A stretch of DNA of 64,000 bases from DATCJY01 sp036562565 (lineage in GTDB: Bacteria > Bacteroidota > Bacteroidia > Flavobacteriales_D > Sanyastnellaceae): positions 1 through 64,000 of the forward strand of contig DATCJY010000059.1 of the NCBI GenBank assembly GCA_036562565.1. The letters run 5' to 3'. The stretch's first letter is position 1, and the number at the start of each line of letters is the position of its first letter. The position numbers and the translations under genes were made by a program. Below the pieces are notes generated by a model that was not told the DNA's origin, ran no database searches, and worked only from the letters and a program-made list of their open reading frames with translations. Shown piece by piece: positions 52,983 to 60,510 of the stretch.

Positions 52983-53432
52983 GTGCCTGAACCTATCGAA
53001 ATCACGTACTATCGCTTGCGTACGGTGCCTGAGCCTGTCGAAGGCACATACAAGTGCCTGAACCTATCGAAATCACATACTGTCGCTTGCGTACGGTGCC
53101 TGAGCCTGTCGAAGGCACATCCAAGTGCCTGAGCCTATCGAAATCACATACTATCGCTTGCGTACGGTGCCTGAGCCTGTCGAAGACACATACAAGTGCC
53201 TGAGCCTGTCGAAATCACATACTATCGCTTGCGTACGGTGCCTGAGCCTGTCGAAGGCACATACAAGTGCCTGAACCTGTCGAAATCACATACTATCGCT
53301 TGCGTACGGTGCCTGAGCCTATCGAAGGCACATCCCAGTGCCTGAGCCTGTCGAAATCACATACTATCGCTTGCGTACGGTGCCTGAGCCTGTCGAAGGC
53401 ACATCACGGGTTTGAGCCTATCGAAGGCACAT
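52983..53432. repeat. 71-bp tandem array built from GAGCCTGTCGA hairpin elements
   Basis: Six complete 71-bp units begin at 52983, 53054, 53125, 53196, 53267 and 53338, with a partial seventh at 53409. Each unit has two related elements, GTGCCTGARCCTRTCGAA, 42 bases apart, separated by CTATCGCTTGCGTACG-like sequence. The second element of each unit is usually closed by AGGCAC, giving a 6-bp stem GTGCCT/AGGCAC around GAGCCTGTCGA. The first is closed by AATCAC, so it has a weaker stem. The core resembles dispersed intergenic repeats (TTCGACAGGCTCA on the other strand) known from many bacterial genomes. Confidence 0.93.
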
Positions 53433-53510
53433 CTCGATTGCCGTTACGACACACCCACACCTTGTACGTCTATTTTATTCTATTTATCATTTAATTATTT
53501 AACCTTAAAC

Positions 53511-53544
53511 AAAAAAACCCCATTCAATTAAATGAATAGGGTTT
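53511..53544 (-). terminator. Terminator of the FN3-like gene
   Basis: The stem ATTCA/TGAAT (53522-53526 with 53533-53537) is extended, past one mismatch, by CCC/GGG and AAA/TTT. The seven-A run at 53511-53517 is the U-tract on the minus strand. It is 75 bases downstream of the stop at 53619. Confidence 0.75.
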
Positions 53545-53618
53545 CTGAATGTATATAAATATACATTAACACAAGATATATAGATTTAATTATGTGCAAT
53601 AAAACCGCAGCACAGCCA

Positions 53619-54233
53619 CTATCTATCGGTGCGGCCAGCTACACGGAAAATCATGCTTGGACTCCATTCGCCATCGCCTCTGCGATTGATGCCTCGCACT
53701 CTGGCTATAAGGTCCACACCCGAAGGAAGGTTGGGAACCTTGAAACGAACACCAAAGCTCTCCACACCCACTACTAAGTTATCGGGGCCGTGTACCTCCA
53801 GTTGGTAACGCTCTGCGGTGGCCAGTCGTTTGCATGTGATAATTACATCACCATCAAAAAGATTGACCACATTGTCCACCTCTCCCATGGCAGGAATGAC
53901 GCGGGCAGCAGGCTCTTTGCTTAACTCGAAGCCGCTTCTGCTTAATATTCCTTCGTTGCCATTGGCAATGGCATTTACATAGCTTACTTGCTGGCGCAGC
54001 ATGTCTCTAACTTGACGCTCCAGCAATCTTCTTTCCCAAACAGTAGTGTAGTCGCGCTCCAAACTTTGATTGAAGTACACACCAATCTGATCCAGCAGAG
54101 GAACTACCTCGGCTGGCGTTGGTAATACACTGTTAAACTCCGGAGTGGATAGTTTGTCTTGAATGACTCTAGCTCTTAATAAGAACTCGGCAAGCCTAAT
54201 AGGCATTTTCGTAACACAAGAACGGTGTCTCAT
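53619..54233 (-). CDS. Protein with C-terminal fibronectin type III-like domain
   Basis: The 204-residue product has no signal peptide. The N-terminal half (about 1-110) is helical (LLRARVIQDKL, LLERQVRDMLRQQVSYVNAI) and the C-terminal ~90 residues resemble an FN3 fold (AERYQLEVHGPDNL, ARVRGINRRGDGEWSPSMIF). I do not recognise the family; comparable proteins of unknown function exist in several copies in some Bacteroidota. It lies between two repeat arrays. The first ATG at 54233 is used; a second ATG at 54206 is possible. Confidence 0.6.
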   Translation of the reverse strand: MRHRSCVTKMPIRLAEFLLRARVIQDKLSTPEFNSVLPTPAEVVPLLDQIGVYFNQSLERDYTTVWERRLLERQVRDMLRQQVSYVNAIANGNEGILSRSGFELSKEPAARVIPAMGEVDNVVNLFDGDVIITCKRLATAERYQLEVHGPDNLVVGVESFGVRFKVPNLPSGVDLIARVRGINRRGDGEWSPSMIFRVAGRTDR

Positions 54234-54493
54234 AAAATATATTGAATTTAGGGTTAAACGCTAAGACAATAGTAGATCATATTTTTCAAAACAATTAATA
54301 TCCCATACCAGCAATTATAAATAACACCTTATTGATAAACCCGACCTGACAAAACCTGAAACCGACTTCTAGCACAGTCATAATATTTTGTTAATCATCA
54401 ATGTACACAAGTATTCCCTAAGACAGAGCATTGAACATTTACAGTTAAAAAGGGTATCAAATACGTATAATTACTCATGTAAAAGACGAAGTA

Positions 54494-54826
54494 ATGGACC
54501 ATTAAATTAGATGTAATCGGAAATATTGTCAGAATATTTTCGAGAAATATGCGCACATTTAAGAACTATGTGACCACATCAACGAACTATGCGACCACAT
54601 TTATGATAAATGTGACCATGTTTATGATCAATATGCGCACATTGATGAACTATACGAGCACCTTCAAGAATTATACGACCACATTTATCACAAATGTGAG
54701 CACATTCACGAACTATATGGCCACATAGTTGCGCGATAAGGGCACTTTGCTGCGCTATATGCGCACTTTGTTCAGAGAAATTTGGGTTTGGTTGCGAATA
54801 AACATAGCGCTATACAACATCATTAG
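54494..54826 (+). pseudogene. Probable remnant of a coiled-coil heptad-repeat gene
   Basis: An ATG at 54494 opens a frame that runs to TAG at 54824-54826, interrupted by TAA at 54503, 54560 and 54737. Eleven 21-bp units (54542-54772) translate into heptads such as ELCDHIN, ELYEHLQ and ELYDHIY, with hydrophobic residues at the 3-4 spacing of a coiled coil. The TAA codons at 54560 and 54737 lie where other units have TAT, so each is one base from Tyr. Differences between units tend to keep the residue type (GAC/GAG, TGC/TAC, ATT/GTT). It therefore looks like former coding sequence. Frame and start are inferred; no homologue is known to me. Confidence 0.45.
54542..54772. repeat. Eleven degenerate 21-bp tandem repeats
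   Basis: Eleven units of exactly 21 bp without indels follow the consensus GAACTATGYGACCACATTTAT. The CAC at positions 13-15 is nearly invariant and the first three bases are usually GAA or GAT. Degeneracy is much higher than in the 71-bp array, so it is older or under different pressure. Confidence 0.9.
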
Positions 54827-54844
54827 CACTATACCAGAAATCAT

Positions 54845-54873
54845 AAAAAAACCGCTCAATCAATTGAGCGGTT
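54845..54873 (-). terminator. Terminator of the S74/T9SS gene
   Basis: An 11-bp stem AACCGCTCAAT/ATTGAGCGGTT (54850-54860 with 54863-54873) has an A-run on its left, the U-tract on the minus strand. It lies 22 bases after the stop at 54895. Confidence 0.88.
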
Positions 54874-54894
54874 CTTAATGACTTTATAAAGAAA

Positions 54895-57741
54895 TTACTC
54901 GCGAATCATTTTACGAGTAGCGATGATTTCACCATCTACTATAAGAGTATACTGATATTGTCCAGCAGCTAGGCTTGTGGTATCAATATTTAAACGACCG
55001 TTACCATTGCTATTAATTCGAACTGTTTGCACAGGTCTGCCTTGAGCATCTGTAAATAACATTTCAGAAGTACCGTTGGTGCCTTCTGGTATGTAGTAAT
55101 CTACAAACACTTCTCCTTTGTTCGGATTGGGCGATGCAAAGCCTAGCATTGGTTTATCCACATTGGTGAGCTTAACACTCTGTTGATACTCCGGAGCGTT
55201 GTTTAACTGCATACCTGCTGGGCTCGGTGCTCCAGTACCATTGGCAGCACAACAGCCATTGATTTGCTCTTGTAAAGATTGTATTTGGGCTTGTTGTTCT
55301 TTGAAGCCTGCTATCAGGATAGGGATAAGTTCAGTATAATTAACAGCTTTGAATTGTACCGCTGCGCTTATCATATTACCCAATGAATCGAACTCTGCCG
55401 GTCTTGTAGCCTCAGTCACTAAACCGGGCAATACCTCTTCTAATTCTTGCGCCATTACTCCGTAATGAATGCCCAATGGTAAATTCATTTGAGGGTATTC
55501 TTCGATTCTAAAATTGTAGCTAGTTGGATTAATGGACGACAATATCTCTAGTGAATTCTCAATAGTGTTGATATTGCTCTTCAGGCTCTGATCAGATGTT
55601 GACCAAAAACCACTTGTACAATGAGTTTTTCCATTTGCCCATAGCGCCCAATCATTTGAACCATTTGTAGGAGCCGCTGTGAAAACACCAAAATTTGATG
55701 CCCCAAAACTGGCATTTGCTATAACTCCATAGTTAGTATTAGCATAATAAGCAGTTCCGGAAACACCTACACTTGACTCTCCTGCAATCGCGGTTCCTGA
55801 AACACCAGCGTTTGATTGACCAGATGCTGCATATCCTGCAACGCCCGTGTTGTTGATTTGAGCTCCGCTACTAGTTGCGACACCAGAACACCCGATTCCT
55901 GAAGCTGAGGAGCCAGATGGAATTACATTTGCGTGAAACTCTGCACCGAAAACCTTATCAACTGCGCTAACTTCTGAATAAAAGCCATATGACAGTGAAT
56001 TTGGTGGGCTATTCAAAGTGGAACGCACACCTATGTTTGTCGGATTTAATCCTACACTATTACCAGTAGTAACAACGTCAACACCTATTGGATTCGCATC
56101 ATTAGTTGCTTGAACAACATATAGCTTGGTGTTCGCCATCGGCATAGAACCTATTCCTGTATTTCCTGGATGACATGCACCTGGAGTTCCCATAAACAAA
56201 TCATTACCACTTTCATCCCATTCGCAACTACCGCTGCCTCCTTGTACATAAATAACATTTCCATGTTCATCCACGGTTAATACGCCTTGGCCGGGGTTAT
56301 TCATTGGTGAATTGGCACTCGTTAAACGAATAAACTGCAAACCGCTGGAACCTATTCCTCCTGTTGTATTATCTGTTGCGTAATACGGATCTATGCTTTT
56401 TGATTCAATTACTAGACGATTGCCGGGTGCTGCATTACCAATCCCCATTCTACCATTAGAATTGATTCTCGCTACTTCTCTTCCGCTCAACCCATTAATA
56501 TCCTCGCTCCCAGAAGCATCCGATGTAAATACAAAACGCAGCGGCATATTATTGAGATTAACTGACTCATTGGAAACAGAATAGCTACTCGCACCCCAAG
56601 CAATATTTGCTGATCGGTACCCCCCTACAAGGCTTCCTATACCGGTATATAGATGATGTCCATTCTCTGTAGACAAGGTCCCCACATTCATCCAATTGCG
56701 CCACCCATCATTATCTGTATTAAGATTTGTTCCAAGATGTAAAACACTTCTTATTCTGGTCAGGGGACTGCTTCCTAACGATGAAATACCGATGCGAGTT
56801 GTGTTTGTAGCAAATGCGCTGCCGGGATTACCTGTAGTTGGATCACTGACTGTCGAGATCCTCATACGCTCCCCCATTGTAACTCCGCTAGCATCAATCG
56901 AGCTTAGAATTCGGATGCTTCGGTTTTCATATTGACGAAAAAACGCTGTTCCCGACTCATTTCCACTCATTTGATCTATACTCATATGAAATCCATCCAA
57001 GGCAGTCTCTCCAGTTGATCCCTTCATGGTCAATTGGATTTTCGCATCTGCTGAACCAGGATTTAAAGGGTCCTGAAGAGAAGTATTAATGTGTAAATCG
57101 GCCTTAGGCAAATTCGTTGACGAAAAATTTGGTCCGATTCCTACATGGCCGTTTCCTGTAAGTCGCATTATTTCCCGACCGTCTAGATCAGTCGCCTCCA
57201 AATCTGAGCCTCCTCCACCTTCACCTCCTAAAAAACGAAAGGACATTACATCCGGTCCGCTTGTAGATAAAGGATTATCACCCCAACCTAATACAAATTC
57301 CATTACATCAATCTGATCATTCACTAGTCTTGGCCCTATAAACGCATGGTCATAACCCAATGTGAACGAAATACCATTTTTCATCCATGGACGATAAGCA
57401 AATGGTACATGACCATTGACATCACCAATTAAGTGCAGAAGGGATACAGGAGTTTTAAGTGATGAAGACGCAGTCCAATACGTTGGATCCGCACTTAACC
57501 CAACAAAACCGGTAGTGACTTGGCCAGTAAATCCGTGTATAGTGTGGCCAGTGCTTACACCATTGATTCGTATGCGCTGAACATTGTTTGTACGGAAGTC
57601 AATTGGGAAGTTGTTGTTGGTTCCGAAATAGTTGGTGCTTGCTATATTATTTCCAGTCAAATACCAAGGCGTTTGGCAATAAGTTGAAATACTTAGCAGA
57701 AGAATTACTACTAATACACTTAAATTAAGTTTTGATTTCAT
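54895..57741 (-). CDS. Large secreted protein with S74-type intramolecular chaperone and T9SS sorting domains
   Basis: The 948-residue protein has a signal peptide (about 1-22), a long region of repeated beta-rich sequence with motifs such as GRMGIGNAAPGNRLVIES, a stalk-like AGVSGTAIAGESSVGVSGTA series (about 640-700), then an S74-like domain (WSTSDQSLKSNINTIENSLE to HYGVMAQELEEVLPG, about 725-790). The Ser and Lys in SDQSLK match the self-cleavage dyad of phage tail-spike chaperone domains. A short coiled-coil (KEQQAQIQSLQEQIN) and a T9SS type A domain (ASPNPNKGEVFVDYYIPEG) close the protein. Probably a trimeric surface fibre. Joining S74 to a T9SS domain is known in Bacteroidota but uncharacterised. 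Confidence 0.82.
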   Translation of the reverse strand: MKSKLNLSVLVVILLLSISTYCQTPWYLTGNNIASTNYFGTNNNFPIDFRTNNVQRIRINGVSTGHTIHGFTGQVTTGFVGLSADPTYWTASSSLKTPVSLLHLIGDVNGHVPFAYRPWMKNGISFTLGYDHAFIGPRLVNDQIDVMEFVLGWGDNPLSTSGPDVMSFRFLGGEGGGGSDLEATDLDGREIMRLTGNGHVGIGPNFSSTNLPKADLHINTSLQDPLNPGSADAKIQLTMKGSTGETALDGFHMSIDQMSGNESGTAFFRQYENRSIRILSSIDASGVTMGERMRISTVSDPTTGNPGSAFATNTTRIGISSLGSSPLTRIRSVLHLGTNLNTDNDGWRNWMNVGTLSTENGHHLYTGIGSLVGGYRSANIAWGASSYSVSNESVNLNNMPLRFVFTSDASGSEDINGLSGREVARINSNGRMGIGNAAPGNRLVIESKSIDPYYATDNTTGGIGSSGLQFIRLTSANSPMNNPGQGVLTVDEHGNVIYVQGGSGSCEWDESGNDLFMGTPGACHPGNTGIGSMPMANTKLYVVQATNDANPIGVDVVTTGNSVGLNPTNIGVRSTLNSPPNSLSYGFYSEVSAVDKVFGAEFHANVIPSGSSASGIGCSGVATSSGAQINNTGVAGYAASGQSNAGVSGTAIAGESSVGVSGTAYYANTNYGVIANASFGASNFGVFTAAPTNGSNDWALWANGKTHCTSGFWSTSDQSLKSNINTIENSLEILSSINPTSYNFRIEEYPQMNLPLGIHYGVMAQELEEVLPGLVTEATRPAEFDSLGNMISAAVQFKAVNYTELIPILIAGFKEQQAQIQSLQEQINGCCAANGTGAPSPAGMQLNNAPEYQQSVKLTNVDKPMLGFASPNPNKGEVFVDYYIPEGTNGTSEMLFTDAQGRPVQTVRINSNGNGRLNIDTTSLAAGQYQYTLIVDGEIIATRKMIRE

Positions 57742-57787
57742 GGCAATAGCGTCAGTGTTTTAAGTGCTGACTCCGCACTTCTAATAG

Positions 57788-58714
57788 TTAATATTTAAAG
57801 AGTTTACATACTGTCCTCGAATTTGAATTATCTAACATTAAGAAATAAACACCAGTCATAAAACCATACATATCAATTTGGAATTCCTTACTACTAATTT
57901 TGGAATACTTTAATAACTGTCCTGACAAATCATATAAGGAATATTCAGTAATTAGTTCGGATGAATTAACTTCCACTTTCTCATTGGGGTTTACTCGAAT
58001 TGAAACTGTCCCATTTTCTAGTTTGGTAAATTCCTCTATCTCGACATTGTTAACTTTCTTAACTGATACGTCATCTATATAATAGTAAGCTTCGCTCATC
58101 CAACCACCTGATGTGGATACCCAATTCGTGTTTGCGTTATCAGTAAAAACGCCTAGCGTAACATATCTCTCCCCACCATTGGCTACTATTGTATCAATAA
58201 CATGTGTCCAACTCATTGCGTCAGATATAATACTGTTAAGACTATTAACTACCTGCGGTGTATAAGGCAAGCTCTCATTACTTTCAGATGATACAACTGT
58301 TTCAGACAAGTAAAGTCCGATATTCGAGCAGGCCTTAGTAGAGCTATCAGCTCTTGAAACATAAAAGCTTATCTCGTATTGTTCCAGTGGTTCCAATGGG
58401 GACAATAAGACGCATTGAATATATTCTCTATATTCATTTTTGGTAAAATCGCTTAACCAAACCCCCACATATCCATTTCCTGAGTATGGCTGTTGCCAGC
58501 CAAAAACATTCTGAGGTATCCCCAATTGCTCCTCACTACATAAGTTAAAGTAATCCGGTGATCCCCAAGTGGGACTTATCCAATTTGAAACGAAAAAATC
58601 ATCAAGCCATTGAGGACATTCATCATACTCCTCAAAACTCGGATTAGGCACTAAGTTTTGGCAATAGGAAATACAACTTACAAAAAGGAGAAATGTGAGA
58701 AGGGTGTTCTTCAT
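57788..58714 (-). CDS. Secreted T9SS protein with LVPNPSFEE N-terminus
   Basis: The 308-residue product has a signal peptide (MKNTLLTFLLFVSCISYCQ) and begins its mature part with NLVPNPSFEEYDECP, a start shared by a group of Bacteroidota surface proteins with a carbohydrate-binding-like jelly-roll. A WGSPDYFN and GYVGVWLSDF follow. The C-terminus (ELITEYSLYDLSGQLLKYSK to GVYFLMLDNS) is a sorting domain. No catalytic motif is visible. It lies 46 bases upstream of the S74-type gene and may be co-transcribed. Confidence 0.78.
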   Translation of the reverse strand: MKNTLLTFLLFVSCISYCQNLVPNPSFEEYDECPQWLDDFFVSNWISPTWGSPDYFNLCSEEQLGIPQNVFGWQQPYSGNGYVGVWLSDFTKNEYREYIQCVLLSPLEPLEQYEISFYVSRADSSTKACSNIGLYLSETVVSSESNESLPYTPQVVNSLNSIISDAMSWTHVIDTIVANGGERYVTLGVFTDNANTNWVSTSGGWMSEAYYYIDDVSVKKVNNVEIEEFTKLENGTVSIRVNPNEKVEVNSSELITEYSLYDLSGQLLKYSKISSKEFQIDMYGFMTGVYFLMLDNSNSRTVCKLFKY

Positions 58715-58840
58715 GGTTAAGCGAAAAAAGGAAGTACTAATATATTAATTATACCCGAAGAATACGTAATTCTTTTGAACACACTTGTATTTGCTTATTC
58801 CAAGGTTTTGCGAGAAACGCAAACTATCATCTTCACTCAC

Positions 58841-58862
58841 AAAATCATCAAGCATTAATACT
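58841..58862 (+). pseudogene. Remnant of the 3' end of a third tandem T9SS gene copy
   Basis: These 22 bases are identical to the last codons and following bases of the gene at 58926. Read in frame, 58836-58858 gives FTHKIIKH and a stop, against FSHKIIKH in both intact copies. The sequence before it does not match, so only the end of a third copy remains. It is followed by the same hairpin as the copy between the two intact genes. Confidence 0.6.
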
Positions 58863-58884
58863 GTACAACAATTAATCGTATCAT

Positions 58885-58919
58885 AGCCCTCGGAGAAATA
58901 TTTCTCCGAGGGCTTTTTT
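58885..58919 (+). terminator. Perfect 30-nt palindrome plus T6, six bases before the first T9SS gene
   Basis: The arms (58885-58899 and 58900-58914, AGCCCTCGGAGAAAT and its complement) are exactly complementary for 15 bp and are followed by six T. Only six bases lie between the T-run and the ATG at 58926, so no promoter fits between them. It is either the terminator of a lost upstream copy or a leader attenuator for the gene that follows. An identical copy precedes the second gene. Confidence 0.85.
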
Positions 58920-58925
58920 ATTGTT

Positions 58926-60446
58926 ATGAGAATATTCTTAACTATTTCAATATGGTTGTTGTGGTTAAATTGTTGTAAGGCACAACAATTCTCTATTTTG
59001 TATGACTACAATAATTTTGCGAATGATGGTGTTTCTCTTGCAAGACTTTCCGATGGATACATCGTTACTACCAACGGCTTTGATATAGGAAGCCAGCGCT
59101 ATTCAGTTATTATCGCTCGCTTTAATCAGCAAGGCGAACTTATTTGGGAGAGAAGTTTGACTGATGAAGATGACGAATGGTCGCATACATCAGGTGCAAC
59201 ATCGTGTATTATACCACGTCCAGATTTGAATCAGAATTGGCTTTTTTGTAATAAACACTTGGATGAGACAACTGTGATTCCAGCCATTTTAAAGTTTGAT
59301 GTTGCCGGTAATCATCTTGATACTATTTTGTTTAATGAATTTTTCGGAATACATCTATTAACCATCAGTTCTGTTGTTACCAACGAAACGCTTTTCCTTT
59401 TATGTCAACCCATGAACTCTTCCACGAATTACATTATTCGATGTAATAGTAATGGAGAGCCTCTTTCGCATTTCACCTCGCCCATCGGATTCCAGTCAGA
59501 CACTCAGTTCATCACCGATGTTGGCGATGGCCTAGTCATAGGCGGGCGTTATTTACCTAATGCAGTTAGCAATATTTCTTTTCAATACGTGCGCAAATTG
59601 GATTACGATGGTAATGTGTTATGGACAAATGAGTACAACAACAATGGCTTATCTACTTATGGTGCAGTGAATGCGTTGGCCTTGGACAATGGCAATGTTT
59701 TGTTTGCGTCATCCCACTCTCAGGGTGACCCTGATATGCTAAGGTTTCAACCATACATTGGAGAAATAGATGACCTGACTGGCGATACACTATGGACAAA
59801 ACGTTATTTGAATCCTGACTCCACGAACAGGCTTCACAACTTCAAACGCCTCTCCTCGGGGGAATACATAGGTGTAGGTGAAACCTTTCAGTATTCTCCG
59901 GGAATTGCTGCTCTGCCTTATGTGACAATGGCATACATCATGAAATTGGATAGCGAATTCAATTTGCTATGGTATAGATACTATACACCAACGGGGTATG
60001 TTGGTGGTCCTTTTTTAGATCCGGTATGCCACCTCAACGACTTTGTAGAAAACGAAGATGGAGGCATCACTGCCCTGGGAAGAGCATTTACGTACACAGG
60101 CACAGGCCTTCAAAGCGGCTATATACAAGACTCATGGCTCTTGCGTGTGGATAGTGATGGTTGTCTTGTCTCTGGCTGTGCGGTAGATGTAACGGAGTAT
60201 GAAGCCACCAATGACTTATTTGTTTATCCCAACCCCGCAACCGACAGGCTCAACATCGAGTTTCCGCATATAGATAAATGGCACGTGAGCATATATAACA
60301 TGCAAGGTGCATTGGTAAAAGAAGAACAACCCCATCAGTTGTTGCACTACTCGATAGGTGTTCAGGAACTACCAAGTGGTGTGTACTCGTTGCTATGCCA
60401 CGACTCCCAAGGCAAAACATTCTCCCATAAAATCATCAAGCATTAA
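58926..60446 (+). CDS. Secreted T9SS protein, tandem copy 1
   Basis: The 506-residue product has a signal peptide (about 1-20, ending CKAQ) and a beta-propeller-like body with repeated segments (ILKFDVAGNHLDTI, YVRKLDYDGNVLWTN, IMKLDSEFNLLWYR) as in PQQ-like or YVTN-type repeats. The C-terminal domain (LFVYPNPATDRLNIEF to FSHKIIKH) is a T9SS type A sorting domain. It is highly similar to copy 2: the first ~125 bases, counted from before the hairpin, and the last ~420 bases are nearly identical, while the middle differs strongly. It has no recognised catalytic motif. Confidence 0.85.
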   Translation: MRIFLTISIWLLWLNCCKAQQFSILYDYNNFANDGVSLARLSDGYIVTTNGFDIGSQRYSVIIARFNQQGELIWERSLTDEDDEWSHTSGATSCIIPRPDLNQNWLFCNKHLDETTVIPAILKFDVAGNHLDTILFNEFFGIHLLTISSVVTNETLFLLCQPMNSSTNYIIRCNSNGEPLSHFTSPIGFQSDTQFITDVGDGLVIGGRYLPNAVSNISFQYVRKLDYDGNVLWTNEYNNNGLSTYGAVNALALDNGNVLFASSHSQGDPDMLRFQPYIGEIDDLTGDTLWTKRYLNPDSTNRLHNFKRLSSGEYIGVGETFQYSPGIAALPYVTMAYIMKLDSEFNLLWYRYYTPTGYVGGPFLDPVCHLNDFVENEDGGITALGRAFTYTGTGLQSGYIQDSWLLRVDSDGCLVSGCAVDVTEYEATNDLFVYPNPATDRLNIEFPHIDKWHVSIYNMQGALVKEEQPHQLLHYSIGVQELPSGVYSLLCHDSQGKTFSHKIIKH

Positions 60447-60469
60447 TACTACATAATTAATCGTATCAT

Positions 60470-60504
60470 AGCCCTCGGAGAAATATTTCTCCGAGGGCTT
60501 TTTT
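60470..60504 (+). terminator. Second copy of the 30-nt palindrome plus T6
   Basis: The sequence at 60470-60499 is identical to that at 58885-58914, followed by T6. It lies 23 bases after the stop of copy 1 and six bases before the ATG of copy 2, so it should terminate copy 1 and stand in the leader of copy 2. Confidence 0.88.
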
Positions 60505-60510
60505 ATTGTT

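Larger units (their letters stand above)
52866..53618. other. Repeat-rich intergenic region
   Basis: This 750-base gap between the ATL gene and the FN3-like gene contains no credible gene. It holds a 7-bp minisatellite (52876-52959), a 71-bp tandem array (52983-53432) and the terminator of the FN3-like gene (53511-53544). Short reading frames inside the array are not coding because 71 is not a multiple of three. Confidence 0.85.
54234..54894. other. Intergenic region with decayed heptad-coding repeat
   Basis: This 661-base gap lies upstream of the FN3-like gene and downstream of the S74-type gene, both on the minus strand. The left 250 bases are AT-rich and hold nothing identified beyond the probable promoter of the FN3-like gene. 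The middle holds the 21-bp repeat and the right end the terminator of the S74-type gene. Confidence 0.7.

Noticed and set aside
52983..53432. CRISPR array
   Set aside because: The whole 71-bp unit is conserved, including the parts that would be spacers, and there are no cas genes. It is a tandem repeat.
53267..53494. A 75-residue reading frame in the 71-bp array
   Set aside because: The repeat period is not a multiple of three, so the frame changes from unit to unit. No coding features are visible.
54895..57741. Prophage remnant, suggested by the S74 tail-spike domain
   Set aside because: No other phage genes are near, and the protein has a signal peptide and a T9SS domain, so it is a cellular surface protein.
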